Origin: UBA6398 sp963660485
GTDB lineage: Bacteria; Bacteroidota; Bacteroidia; Bacteroidales; Bacteroidaceae
NCBI GenBank assembly: GCA_963660485.1
Contig: CAVKYH010000002.1
Location: forward strand, 177,734-241,733
Direction: 5' to 3'
Length of the DNA: 64,000 bases
Under the pieces are notes generated by a model that saw nothing but the letters and a program-made list of their open reading frames with translations, did not search any database and was not told the origin of the DNA. The translations under genes were made by a program, and so were the position numbers. Positions 51,846 through 60,465 of this stretch are shown here, one piece after another. Within the stretch, counting starts at the first letter, position 1. Every line of letters starts with the position of its first letter.

Positions 51846-52535
51846 ATGATAGCACTATTAGAAAGCATCTCAGATATCACACTCTTCGGAGTACAATTGA
51901 TCAATGTGCCGGGACTTGTGGAAATGTTCGCAAGATTCCTGCTTAACTCCGTGTTTGCATTCACTGTAATACATTTCTTCTACTATCCCCGCAGCCACAG
52001 GCGCGACTATTATTTCACGTTCCTGCTTCTGTCGGTGAGCATATTCATGATGCTTTACCTCATGGACGGCTCAAAGATAAAAATAGGCGCAGCCCTCGGA
52101 CTTTTTGCCGTGTTCGGAATTATCCGCTACCGCACAGAAAGTATTCCAATCCGCGAAATGACATATTTGTTCTTTGTCGTGGCAATTTCTGTGATAAATG
52201 GTATTGCCGCGAAACTGAGCCTTGTGGAACTTCTGGCGGCCAATATGATTTTCCTGGTGGTTGTGGCAGTGGCCGAAAGCAACAAGCTCGTAAAAAGAGT
52301 GGGCTGCAAATACATTAGATACGACAACATCAAACTGATAACGCCGCAAAGAAACGCGGAACTCATTGAAGATCTCACGCAACGCACCGGACTCCATGTG
52401 CTGCGCGTTGAAGTGGGTTCGATTGACTTTATGAACGACACGGCGCTCATTAAAATGTATTACGTTTCGAAGAACGAGGACGAAAACGACGTAGACACAA
52501 TGCCCAAGATGCCGAAGAAATACGAAGAATCATAG
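51846..52535 (+). CDS. DUF4956 membrane protein
   Basis: A 229-residue protein with about four transmembrane segments in residues 20-150 and a soluble C-terminal domain (KYIRYDNIKLITPQRNAELIEDL...). FGIIRYRTESIPIREMTYLF is the DUF4956 signature. The family is regularly linked to VTC-domain proteins and may form a membrane partner for them. The acidic C-terminus ends in KMPKKYEES. Gap to the VTC-like gene 44 nt. Confidence 0.85.
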   Translation: MIALLESISDITLFGVQLINVPGLVEMFARFLLNSVFAFTVIHFFYYPRSHRRDYYFTFLLLSVSIFMMLYLMDGSKIKIGAALGLFAVFGIIRYRTESIPIREMTYLFFVVAISVINGIAAKLSLVELLAANMIFLVVVAVAESNKLVKRVGCKYIRYDNIKLITPQRNAELIEDLTQRTGLHVLRVEVGSIDFMNDTALIKMYYVSKNEDENDVDTMPKMPKKYEES

Positions 52536-52566
52536 ACCCGCACAAATACTAACCCTAAAAATTCCT

Positions 52567-53394
52567 ATGACAATGAAGAAATTCTTGACAATGGCGCTTA
52601 TTGCTGCCGCTACATCTGCTTTCGTTCCAGCAAAAGCCTCTGATTTCGGATTGTGGACCGATGTGGGCGCTTCAAAAAAGGTGGGACTCTTTAATTTCTC
52701 GCTCGAAGGAGGCGTGAGACTGCAAAACAATTGGAACAGCATCGACCGTTGGCAATTGGGATTCGGTGTGGATTTCAAACCGTCCGCATATTTTTCGCTC
52801 GGGGCCTCATATAGTTTTCTCTACAACTATAAGTATGAACGCAAGGAGGCAAAATATGAAACCTACCAGGACTTGGACGACGACGGCAACGAGATTACGG
52901 TAACCGATTACGAAGGTTATAATTTGAAGAAGCCATATTGGCGTTGCAAGAACCGTTTGAATTTCGACGTAACGGGAAAACTTCCTGTCGGGCGCTTTAC
53001 TTTTTCGTTGCGCGAGCGTTATCAATACACCCATGCGAACCATGTGAAATCCGTGGTCGACAAATATCGTCTCGTGTCGGGAAATGATGTGCCGCAATAC
53101 AAGAAGTCGGAAGACAAGATGCACGATGCTGACGATGATTCGAGACTTCGTTCGCGCTTCATGGCTGAATATAATATCCGCCACTGTCCTCTTACGCCCT
53201 ATGCCTATGTGGAGTTGACCAACAACCTTTGCAGTCAGATGCGTTTGCAGAAAACGCGCGTGGGAGTGGGAACTGAATTCAAGATAAACAAGAAGAATAA
53301 AGTCAGCATGGGATATGTTTACCAAAATTCCCATGATGATGATTTCGACGGCATAGAACATGTGATCGACATATCCTACAAATATAAATTCTAA
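52567..53394 (+). CDS. DUF2490 outer-membrane protein
   Basis: A 275-residue protein with signal peptide (about 1-24, ending AKA) and a beta-barrel pattern: DFGLWTDVGASKKVG at the mature start, then alternating strands to ISYKYKF with a C-terminal aromatic residue. This matches DUF2490 barrels, whose function is unknown. A Tyr/Lys-rich external loop lies at about 90-115. Part of the VTC-like operon. Confidence 0.82.
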   Translation: MTMKKFLTMALIAAATSAFVPAKASDFGLWTDVGASKKVGLFNFSLEGGVRLQNNWNSIDRWQLGFGVDFKPSAYFSLGASYSFLYNYKYERKEAKYETYQDLDDDGNEITVTDYEGYNLKKPYWRCKNRLNFDVTGKLPVGRFTFSLRERYQYTHANHVKSVVDKYRLVSGNDVPQYKKSEDKMHDADDDSRLRSRFMAEYNIRHCPLTPYAYVELTNNLCSQMRLQKTRVGVGTEFKINKKNKVSMGYVYQNSHDDDFDGIEHVIDISYKYKF

Positions 53395-53414
53395 CAAACA
53401 AAAAGCATCTGGTC

Positions 53415-53888
53415 ATGAAGAAATTTCTACTGATGGTGTTTGCCGTAGTGTTTACGGCATTTGTGTCGCAGGCAACAAACGTTGCCAACGAATTCCGCTA
53501 CATGACATTTACTCTTACCGACGGTAGCGAAGTGAGCTATTCCCTCAACGGATTCATTATAACCTATGATTCCGTAAACACATACGTGGAAAGCGAGGGA
53601 GAAAAGTATACCATTCCAACGGCTACTATTGTAAAGATGAATTTCACGGAGAATCCCACATCGATATCCTCGCCGCGCGTCAAGGCAATGCTTTCTGTAG
53701 GTGCGGGAGGCGTTATTACTGTAACCGGCGGGCAGGCAGGAACGCTGAGAGTCTATTCTACCAATGGCGCAATGGTTTATTCTTCAACGACGAGCGCCGG
53801 CGAAACGCGCGTCGACCTTTCGGGTTTGCCTAATGGCATATATATAGTGAAAGTTAACGGACAATCCCTCAAATTCGAGAAGAAATGA
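53415..53888 (+). CDS. Small secreted protein with T9SS type A sorting domain
   Basis: A 157-residue protein: signal peptide (about 1-20), a short beta-rich region (residues 25-80, YMTFTLTDGSEVSYSL) and a complete C-terminal T9SS domain from about residue 92, with GTLRVYSTNGAMVYSS, VDLSGLPNGIYIVKV and the basic end KFEKK. Such domains direct export through the PorT-containing T9SS and may be cleaved. The passenger is only about 60 residues. Overlaps the following gene by 4 nt (ATGA). Confidence 0.88.
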   Translation: MKKFLLMVFAVVFTAFVSQATNVANEFRYMTFTLTDGSEVSYSLNGFIITYDSVNTYVESEGEKYTIPTATIVKMNFTENPTSISSPRVKAMLSVGAGGVITVTGGQAGTLRVYSTNGAMVYSSTTSAGETRVDLSGLPNGIYIVKVNGQSLKFEKK

Positions 53889-55117
53889 AAAAAACTCTTT
53901 TGATACCGGTTTTTCTGTTGGCGGTCTCCGCTGCAAAAGCTCAAACCGTGTATTTCTGGAAAGGCAATGTGGCGCTCGCAGTTGAGGCGTCGGCTGCCGG
54001 GGATATGGTTTACAGCCAAAACGGAACGGCTCTCACGGTTATCGACTCCGTGATGAGCGTGCAGAATATAGACAGTATTACGATGGGAACGCCCGTTGAT
54101 GCGCAGACAGTCAACGTAGCGTATGAGGGAGCGAATGCCACGGCGGTGATTCCCTTTGCCCTTGCGCGCAAAGTGAATGTCGCAATCGACGGAGCCTATG
54201 TGGCAGCTACGTCAACGGCTGTCGACGGCGACGAAATAGTTTATTCGCTTTCGGGAACAAGCAACGACGGAGCGTTCTCGCAGGAAGGAAAATACAAATG
54301 CACTTTGAATCTCAACGGTGTGAGCCTAACGTCCCAAAGAGGTGCGGCGGTGAGCATCGCAAACGGCAAACGCATCAAAGTGATTCTGGCCGACGGAACA
54401 ACAAATACCTTCTCCGACCTTGCTGGAGGCGCGCAGAAATCTTGTTTCTATGTCAAGGGACACCCCGAGTTTGAGGGAAACGGAACGATGAACGTTACCG
54501 GAAACAACTCCCACGCCATTTCCACGGGCGAATACATGGAAGTGAAATCCGGCAACATAAATGTGCTTTCTTCGGCCAATGATGGTATCCACGCCGGGCA
54601 GTATTTTAAAATCAGCGCGGGCAACGTAACCGTCAAGAATACCAAGGGCGACGGAATACAAGCCGATGTAACCAACGACGCTACCGACGAATTGAACGGA
54701 CAACTGATAGTGGAGGGTGGAACAATTGACATCAACACCCAGGCCGACGACATCAAGGCGTTGCGTTGCGACAGCCTCATGACCATAAGCGGCGGAGAAA
54801 TCACTATCAACGTCAAGGGCAACGGAACAAAGGGTATTGCCACCGACGGCTCGCTTGTGATTGACCAGTCAACGGGAACTACAAAAATCAATATCACTAT
54901 AAATGGCGGCGTGTACACAGATCCTACAACGGCGGAGGAGAGTAAAACGCGCGGCATAAAGGTTGACGGAGATTTGAGCGTGCTTGCAGGAACGCTTACC
55001 ATTAATGCAACCGGCAAGAAAGCCAAGACCATTAATCTCGACGGAATTTCCACGCGCAGCAAGTCGGCTACGATAACCTTGAACGACGATTATCAGTTTG
55101 ACAAGACGGTGAATTAA
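53885..55117 (+). CDS. Secreted beta-helix protein (DUF4353/carbohydrate-binding-like)
   Basis: A 410-residue protein with signal peptide (about 1-19, SAAKAQ). From residue 125 onward it has short parallel-strand repeats (YKCTLNLNGVSLTSQRG, GNGTMNVTGNNSHAIS, MEVKSGNINVLSSANDGIHA, FKISAGNVTVKNTKGDGIQA, LIVEGGTIDINTQADDIKA, MTISGGEITINVKGNGTKGI) typical of DUF4353 proteins, annotated as carbohydrate-binding. In many Bacteroidota such proteins accompany VTC/CotH/DUF4956 genes. No T9SS domain is visible. Last gene of the operon. Confidence 0.8.
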   Translation: MKKTLLIPVFLLAVSAAKAQTVYFWKGNVALAVEASAAGDMVYSQNGTALTVIDSVMSVQNIDSITMGTPVDAQTVNVAYEGANATAVIPFALARKVNVAIDGAYVAATSTAVDGDEIVYSLSGTSNDGAFSQEGKYKCTLNLNGVSLTSQRGAAVSIANGKRIKVILADGTTNTFSDLAGGAQKSCFYVKGHPEFEGNGTMNVTGNNSHAISTGEYMEVKSGNINVLSSANDGIHAGQYFKISAGNVTVKNTKGDGIQADVTNDATDELNGQLIVEGGTIDINTQADDIKALRCDSLMTISGGEITINVKGNGTKGIATDGSLVIDQSTGTTKINITINGGVYTDPTTAEESKTRGIKVDGDLSVLAGTLTINATGKKAKTINLDGISTRSKSATITLNDDYQFDKTVN

Positions 55118-55137
55118 TCCATAATATTTCATCGAAA

Positions 55138-55242
55138 AAACTACACGGCATCTCGCAAAAACTCCAAGGCATCTAATTTAAATTTGGTGGCCCGGAATTT
55201 AAATTAGGTCTGACCTCGTAAAAACGATATGCGATGTAGTTT
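55138..55242. repeat. 21-bp-unit array, locus 11, with inverted ends
   Basis: Five units: left end unit (ACACGGCATCTCG), CCAAGGCATCT, inverted CCGGGCCACCA, AGGTCTGACC and right end unit (GATATGCGATGTAG). Left and right end units match in 15 of 21 positions as inverted repeats. Between the convergent beta-helix and pepT genes. Confidence 0.92.
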
Positions 55243-55268
55243 TTCCAACGATAAATATCGCAAAAACA

Positions 55269-55304
55269 GAAAGGGACTTTGCCTCGGCAAAGTCCCTTTC
55301 TTAT
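55269..55304. terminator. Bidirectional terminator between VTC-like operon and pepT
   Basis: GAAAGGGACTTTGCC at 55269-55283 pairs perfectly with GGCAAAGTCCCTTTC at 55286-55300 (loop of 2 nt), followed by TTAT; on the other strand TGTTTTTGC follows. Confidence 0.88.
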
Positions 55305-55358
55305 CGCTCTTTTCCCGTTTCGCGCCGCCGCAAAGCAGTTGCGCAATCCTCGGAAAGG

Positions 55359-56588
55359 TCAGTCGTTATACTGCGCAGTGAGTTCGCAAATCTTTATTAT
55401 GGTTTTCATCGCCTTTTCCATCGACTGTATCGGCACAAACTCGTAGGGGCCGTGAAAATTGATGCCTCCAGCAAAGATATTGGGGCATGGCAAACCTTTG
55501 AAAGAGAGTTGCGCGCCGTCGGTACCGCCTCTTATTGCGCGCACCTTGGGCGAAATTCCCACTTCCTGCATTGCCTTTATCACGATGTCGATAATGTGGA
55601 TAACGGGTTCAATCTTCTCGAGCATGTTGTAGTATGAGTCGCTTATTTCCACGCTCACCACGCCTTCGCCATATTTCTCGTTAAGTTTGTCAACAAGCTT
55701 GCGGAAAAAATCCTTGCGTGCCTCGAATTTCTTGCGGTCGTGGTCGCGAATGATATAGCTCACCGTTGCGTTTTCCACGTTTCCCTCCATTCCCGTAAGG
55801 TGGTAGAAACCCTCGTAGTCCTGAGTTGTTTCGGGCGTTTCGGCATTGGGAATCATCTCTATCAGTTCTGCGGCAATACGCCCTGCGTTCTTCATCTTTC
55901 CTTTTGCGTATCCCGGGTGAACGCTGACGCCAGTGATTTTCACCTTGGCCGATGCTGCGTTGAAGTTCTCGTATTCTATTTCTCCCACTTCGCCTCCGTC
56001 CATCGTGTAGGCCCAATCACAGCCGAATTTTTTCACGTCGAAAAGATGCGCGCCCATACCTATTTCTTCGTCAGGGTTGAAGCCAACGCGAATCTTGCCG
56101 TGCTTGATTTCGGGATGTTGCTTGAGATACACCATAGCCTGCACAATTTCTGCAATACCCGCCTTGTCGTCCGCGCCGAGAAGCGTGTTGCCGTCGGTAA
56201 CTATGAGGTCTTCCCCCTTGTGTGGCGTAAGTTCCGGAAACATCTTGGGCGAAAGCACACGGCCGCTGCTCTCGGAGAGAAGAATGTCGCCGCCGTCGTA
56301 ATTCTTCACGATGCGCGGTTTGATATTCGCCCCGCTGCAATCCGGACTCGTGTCGTAGTGGGAGATAAAACCAATTGTAGGAGTTTTTTTGTCGGTATTC
56401 GCCGGTAATGTGGCGTATATATATCCGTGGCTGTCGAGATATACATCGTCGAAGTCCAGATCTTCGAGTTGCTCTTTCAAATGTTCAGCAAACACCAACT
56501 GCTTTGGTGTGCTCGGAGTGCCGTCTGCTGTTTCGCTCGATTGGGTGTCGTAGCTCACATAATCTAAAAAACGTTCTATCAAGTCCAT
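55359..56588 (-). CDS. pepT: Peptidase T (tripeptide aminopeptidase)
   Basis: A 409-residue cytosolic M20B zinc peptidase. Metal ligands are visible: ISHYDTSPD (His and bridging neighbourhood), GADDKAGIAEI, NPDEEIGMGAHLF with the catalytic Glu, TMDGGEVGE and the closing NIFAGGINFHGPYEF. It cleaves the N-terminal residue from tripeptides, completing peptide use. The ATG at 56588 (MDLIERFLDYVS) is the family start; the frame is open to 56672. Lies 44 nt downstream of pyrD on the same strand. Confidence 0.94.
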   Translation of the reverse strand: MDLIERFLDYVSYDTQSSETADGTPSTPKQLVFAEHLKEQLEDLDFDDVYLDSHGYIYATLPANTDKKTPTIGFISHYDTSPDCSGANIKPRIVKNYDGGDILLSESSGRVLSPKMFPELTPHKGEDLIVTDGNTLLGADDKAGIAEIVQAMVYLKQHPEIKHGKIRVGFNPDEEIGMGAHLFDVKKFGCDWAYTMDGGEVGEIEYENFNAASAKVKITGVSVHPGYAKGKMKNAGRIAAELIEMIPNAETPETTQDYEGFYHLTGMEGNVENATVSYIIRDHDRKKFEARKDFFRKLVDKLNEKYGEGVVSVEISDSYYNMLEKIEPVIHIIDIVIKAMQEVGISPKVRAIRGGTDGAQLSFKGLPCPNIFAGGINFHGPYEFVPIQSMEKAMKTIIKICELTAQYND

Positions 56589-56632
56589 ATTTTTGTGTTT
56601 TTGTCTGTTCTCGTTCTTTCTGCATGGCTTGT

Positions 56633-57541
56633 TTAATCCACCACGCCTATTATTTCGTCCACCGATTTGCAACCATGTTTGTCGAGCCAGGCACTTATTC
56701 CGTCTGCCATCTCACCTGCGATTGCCGGGTTGAGGAAATTTGCCGTTCCTATCTCTATTGCTTTTGCACCGGCCATGAGGAATTCCACCGCATCTTCGAC
56801 CGAGGAAATTCCACCAAGCCCGATAACAGGAATCTTTACCGCATGAGCCACCTGCCAAACCATTCTTACTGCAACAGGTTTGACGGCGGGTCCCGAAAGT
56901 CCCCCGGTTTTTATGCTAAGTTTCATCTTGCGGCGTTCAATGTCGATTGCCATTCCCATAAGGGTGTTTATCAGCGAAACGGCATCGGCTCCTGAGTCTT
57001 CCACAGCGCGTGCAATTTCGGTGATGTCGGTTACGTTTGGCGACAGTTTCACTATAATAGGTTTGTCATAGGCTTTTCTCACTGCCGCAACCACGCTCGC
57101 CGCTCCTGCAGCCGTTACGCCGAACGCCATACCCCCGTTTTTCACGTTGGGGCAGGATATGTTGAGCTCGATACACGGAATACGTTCAAGCGATTTCAGA
57201 CGTGCGGCACATTCCGCGTAGTCTTCGGGCGAAGAGCCGGCCACATTGACGATAACATGTGTGTCGAGATTTTTGATTTCGGGATATATGGTTTCCACGA
57301 AATGGTCCACGCCCTTGTTTTGAAGCCCCACGCAATTAAGCATGCCTGCCGGAGTTTCCGCCATGCGCGGATAGGGATTTCCTTCGCGCGGTTTGAGCGT
57401 TGTTCCTTTCACTATTATTCCGCCCATTTTGCGGAAGTCCACGAAATCGGCGAATTCCGGACCGTATCCGAACGTACCCGAGGCGGTCAATATTGGGTTG
57501 CGGAATTCAATGCCTGCGATATTGGTTGTTAGTTGAGCCAT
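56633..57541 (-). CDS. pyrD: Dihydroorotate dehydrogenase, catalytic subunit (class 1B)
   Basis: A 302-residue FMN enzyme of pyrimidine synthesis. Visible: NPILTASGTFGYG, KGTTLKPREGNPYPR, ELNISCPNVKNGG with the class 1 catalytic Cys, VKLSPNVTDI and the phosphate-binding GLGGISSVEDA. Association with PyrK makes it class 1B, using NAD. The ATG at 57541 lies inside the end of pyrK (13-nt overlap), so the subunits are translationally coupled; a longer open frame exists upstream but runs through pyrK. Confidence 0.95.
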   Translation of the reverse strand: MAQLTTNIAGIEFRNPILTASGTFGYGPEFADFVDFRKMGGIIVKGTTLKPREGNPYPRMAETPAGMLNCVGLQNKGVDHFVETIYPEIKNLDTHVIVNVAGSSPEDYAECAARLKSLERIPCIELNISCPNVKNGGMAFGVTAAGAASVVAAVRKAYDKPIIVKLSPNVTDITEIARAVEDSGADAVSLINTLMGMAIDIERRKMKLSIKTGGLSGPAVKPVAVRMVWQVAHAVKIPVIGLGGISSVEDAVEFLMAGAKAIEIGTANFLNPAIAGEMADGISAWLDKHGCKSVDEIIGVVD

Positions 57542-58323
57542 GACAGTTGATTTATATTGAACACAGGGCCTTCTTTGCACACACATACGTTGTGCCCTTC
57601 GCCGTTTTCTTCCACGCAGCACAGACATGCGCCCAAACCGCAGGCCATCATGTTTTCGAGAGATGCCTCGCAGGGGGTGCCGCTTTGCGCTGCATATTTT
57701 GCCACAGCCATCATCATCGGTTTTGGTCCGCATGTGGCTATGAAATCAAACTTTTCGCGTTGCAGCAAACTGTGTTGCGTTACAAATCCCTGCTCTCCCG
57801 CCGAAGCGTCCTCGGTTGTAAGGAAAACTCGCCCGTATTTCGCGAATTCATCGAGCTGAAGAATGTCGCTTGCCGAGCGTCCGCCGAGCAGGAATGTGGG
57901 TTCTATGCCGCGCAGTTGCAGTTCTTTGCCGAGAAACAACAGAGGTGCTGTGCCCACTCCGCCGCCTACGAGCAACTGTTTGCCTACGCGTTCATCGCCT
58001 TTGGGCGCAAGGGTGAAACCATTGCCGAGGGGCAGCACAATATTTGCCGTGTCGCCCGCACGGAGTGAACATATATAATTTGTACCCTGGCCTACATTGT
58101 GGACGAGAAGCCACAACTCGTTTTTTTCGCGGCTCAGAAAGTTTATCGAAATGGGACGGCGTAAAAGCGGCAAGCCACCTTCGTCGCACGCGCGCACCTG
58201 AACGAATTGCCCGGGACGCATGTCGGGAAGTGCCTCGTGCTCGTCGGTGAGACGGAGTAGCGAATAGCCTTTGCCGAATTGCTCGTTGGAAACTACTTTC
58301 AGGTTGAGAATATATTTTTTCAT
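57529..58323 (-). CDS. pyrK: Dihydroorotate dehydrogenase, electron transfer subunit
   Basis: A 264-residue FAD/[2Fe-2S] protein that passes electrons from PyrD to NAD. FAD-binding RPISINF is near residue 56; the NAD-binding region has GGGVGTAPLL; and the cluster ligands Cys228, 233, 236 and 249 lie in CGLGACLCCV...CKEGPVF. A -7 box (TACCTTTG) sits 21 nt upstream. Confidence 0.94.
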   Translation of the reverse strand: MKKYILNLKVVSNEQFGKGYSLLRLTDEHEALPDMRPGQFVQVRACDEGGLPLLRRPISINFLSREKNELWLLVHNVGQGTNYICSLRAGDTANIVLPLGNGFTLAPKGDERVGKQLLVGGGVGTAPLLFLGKELQLRGIEPTFLLGGRSASDILQLDEFAKYGRVFLTTEDASAGEQGFVTQHSLLQREKFDFIATCGPKPMMMAVAKYAAQSGTPCEASLENMMACGLGACLCCVEENGEGHNVCVCKEGPVFNINQLSWLN

Positions 58324-58343
58324 GTTATTTTTTATATCAATTA

Positions 58344-58351
58344 CAAAGGTA
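58344..58351 (-). promoter_or_regulatory. -7 box of pyrK-pyrD
   Basis: TACCTTTG on the minus strand at 58351-58344, 20 nt before the ATG at 58323. Confidence 0.6.
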
Positions 58352-58397
58352 GAAAATTCCGTTCAAATTCCAACGGAAATAAAACCCAACATCGCGA

Positions 58398-58481
58398 AAA
58401 CGATATCAGACATTATTTAAACAATGTCTGATATTATTCAAACAATGTCAGACATTGTTTTTGCGATATGCCGAGTTGTTT
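58398..58481. repeat. 21-bp-unit array, locus 12 (ATGTCAGACAT class)
   Basis: Four units: ATATCAGACAT, ATGTCTGATAT, ATGTCAGACAT and an end unit (GATATGCCGAG), linked by TATTTAAAC-like joins. The cores are themselves near-palindromes. Between pyrK and the tyrosine phosphatase gene. Confidence 0.9.
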
Positions 58482-58517
58482 TTTGGCGAAGCGTAAAGCG
58501 CTGAATGTTTGTGCTTT

Positions 58518-58979
58518 TTAGAATTTCTCCGTGCCTTGCAAAATATACGGCAAAGCTTTGCTTATATCCGAGAACGTACGTTCGAAATCTCCCGTGTACC
58601 ATGGGTCGGCCACATCGCGGTCTTCGCCTGCAAGCGACATGAGCAGTTTGATTTTCTCGCCGGCCTTTTCCGGATTGCTCACCGCATATTTCAGCCACCT
58701 CTGGTTGTTGTGGTCCATAAGGTATATCTGGTCGTAATAATCAAGGTCGGCGTCGGTGATTTGTCGCGCGGCGCGGTGGGTGAACGGTATGTTGTGGCGG
58801 CGCAGACAGGCTTTGGCGGGCGGATAAACGTCGTTGCCTATTTCTTCTGTGGAAGTGGCTGCCGAGTCGGCCTCGAAATCGTTTTCGCGTCCCGCGTCTT
58901 TCACCATTTTCTTGAATATGAATTCCGCCATAGGGCTTCGGCAAATGTTGCCGTGGCATACGAAAAGAATCTTCTGCAT
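58518..58979 (-). CDS. Low-molecular-weight protein-tyrosine phosphatase
   Basis: A 153-residue cytosolic phosphatase. The P-loop CHGNICRS (Cys8 nucleophile, Arg14) opens the protein and the general acid Asp125 lies in VADPWYTGDF. Such enzymes reverse tyrosine phosphorylation, often of capsule-assembly kinases, but none is adjacent. Starts 13 nt after the end of the MATE gene on the same strand, so probably co-transcribed with it. Confidence 0.93.
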   Translation of the reverse strand: MQKILFVCHGNICRSPMAEFIFKKMVKDAGRENDFEADSAATSTEEIGNDVYPPAKACLRRHNIPFTHRAARQITDADLDYYDQIYLMDHNNQRWLKYAVSNPEKAGEKIKLLMSLAGEDRDVADPWYTGDFERTFSDISKALPYILQGTEKF

Positions 58980-58992
58980 GGTAGTTGTGGTT

Positions 58993-60351
58993 TTATTTGT
59001 TTTCGGTCATATTTTCACGCTCCATAATAGCCAGTTGTTTGCGGAATTTTCGCAGATACAGTATGCCCGCCGCCGAAAGTCCGAACGGAAAGGCGAGCCA
59101 AACGCCCAGAATTCCGAGTTTGAACGGGAAGCCAAGAATATAGCCCAATGGAAGGTTTACGATGAAGTAGGCAAAAAAGGCGTAATACACCATTGGCTTC
59201 ACGCAGGCTATTCCGCGCAGCGCATTGGCAAAGCTATATTGCAGGCCGTCGCTGAACTGGAAAACTACAAGCACTATGCAGAGCATGGCAACCATTTTCT
59301 GCACTTCTATGTCGGTTGTGAAAAGTGCGCCTATCTCGTGTCGGAAAATCAATACGGGCACCGACATCATTGCAGCTATGAATAAAACCAAACGGAAACC
59401 ATCGGCGGCGTTGGCGCGTACCGCTGCAAAATCGCACATTCCGCAAAACAGACTTATGCGTATTGACACTGCCGATGCAAGTCCCGACAACACAAGATAG
59501 AATAGCTGCGAAGTGGTAATCATAATCTGATGCGCGGCGAGCGAAAGCGTTCCCAGCCACCCTGCCATGATGCAACTCAGGCTGAAAGCCGCTGTCTCCA
59601 TTCCCAGTTGCAATGCCACAGGCCAGCCAAGGCGGTTCATTTCCTTGAAGTCGCTTTTGTTGATGCGGCTTTCGAGGAATGATTTTTTGTATACCGCATA
59701 GTGTTTGTCTGAAAACAGTATCACGCCAAGCGCCAAGGCCATAAGCACGCGCGAGCCCATGGTTGAAATTCCCGCGCCGAGCAATCCGAGTTCCGGAAAA
59801 CCGCATGCGCCGTAAATGAGAAGCCAGTTGAAGAGAATGTTTACGAGGTTTCCGCCCACCATTACCCACATCGGCACGCGTGTGCGGGTTATCCCGTCGA
59901 AGAGTTGCTTGAAGGTGTTGAATAGTCCCACGAAAGGAATGCTCACGAGGTTTACCAAGAAATAGGGACGTATCAGCGGCAAAAGTTCATCGGGTTGCCC
60001 GATATTGCCAAGGCAGAAATAGAGCACGGTCATCGCGGCCATGAGCATTATACCCACGAGCATGTTGGCGAGAAGCGAGTTGCGCAGTTTTCCGCCTATT
60101 TCGGTTTGCCGGTTCATGCCGAAAAGTTTTCCCACAATAGGCGTCAGCCCGTAGGAAAAGCCCAGATAGAAAAGCAGCACAAGTCCGTAGACATTGTTGA
60201 CCAATCCGGCGGCGGCAAGCTCGTTTGTGCTGTGGTGTCCAATCATTAGCGTGTCGGCAAAACCAAGTATTATAGTCCCGAGTTGCCCTATTACGATTGG
60301 CGTTCCTATAAGCAGAATGTCTTTATAGTGGTGTCGTTGTCTTTTTAGCAT
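58993..60351 (-). CDS. MATE-family multidrug/sodium efflux transporter
   Basis: A 452-residue inner-membrane protein with twelve hydrophobic helices. TPIVIGQLGTIILGFADTLMIGHHSTNELAAAGL at the N-terminus is the MATE entry motif, mirrored by GWPVALQLGMETAAFSLSCIMAGWLG in the second half. It would export cationic drugs or metabolites with Na+ or H+. Has its own -7 box. Confidence 0.93.
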   Translation of the reverse strand: MLKRQRHHYKDILLIGTPIVIGQLGTIILGFADTLMIGHHSTNELAAAGLVNNVYGLVLLFYLGFSYGLTPIVGKLFGMNRQTEIGGKLRNSLLANMLVGIMLMAAMTVLYFCLGNIGQPDELLPLIRPYFLVNLVSIPFVGLFNTFKQLFDGITRTRVPMWVMVGGNLVNILFNWLLIYGACGFPELGLLGAGISTMGSRVLMALALGVILFSDKHYAVYKKSFLESRINKSDFKEMNRLGWPVALQLGMETAAFSLSCIMAGWLGTLSLAAHQIMITTSQLFYLVLSGLASAVSIRISLFCGMCDFAAVRANAADGFRLVLFIAAMMSVPVLIFRHEIGALFTTDIEVQKMVAMLCIVLVVFQFSDGLQYSFANALRGIACVKPMVYYAFFAYFIVNLPLGYILGFPFKLGILGVWLAFPFGLSAAGILYLRKFRKQLAIMERENMTENK

Positions 60352-60383
60352 GTAAAATCTGTGTCATGTCGCATAAACGTCTG

Positions 60384-60391
60384 CAAAGGTA
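60384..60391 (-). promoter_or_regulatory. -7 box of the MATE gene
   Basis: TACCTTTG on the minus strand at 60391-60384, 32 nt before the ATG at 60351. Confidence 0.55.
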
Positions 60392-60465
60392 CAACCATTT
60401 TCCCATTCCGGGCCTTTTGCGGCGTGTTGCAAGCCTTTTGTTCAGGGCGTGTTTTGTAGTGGAAA

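Noticed and set aside
15461..58481. CRISPR array as explanation of the repeats
   Set aside because: Units are contiguous without unique spacers, vary in sequence, and no cas genes are present.
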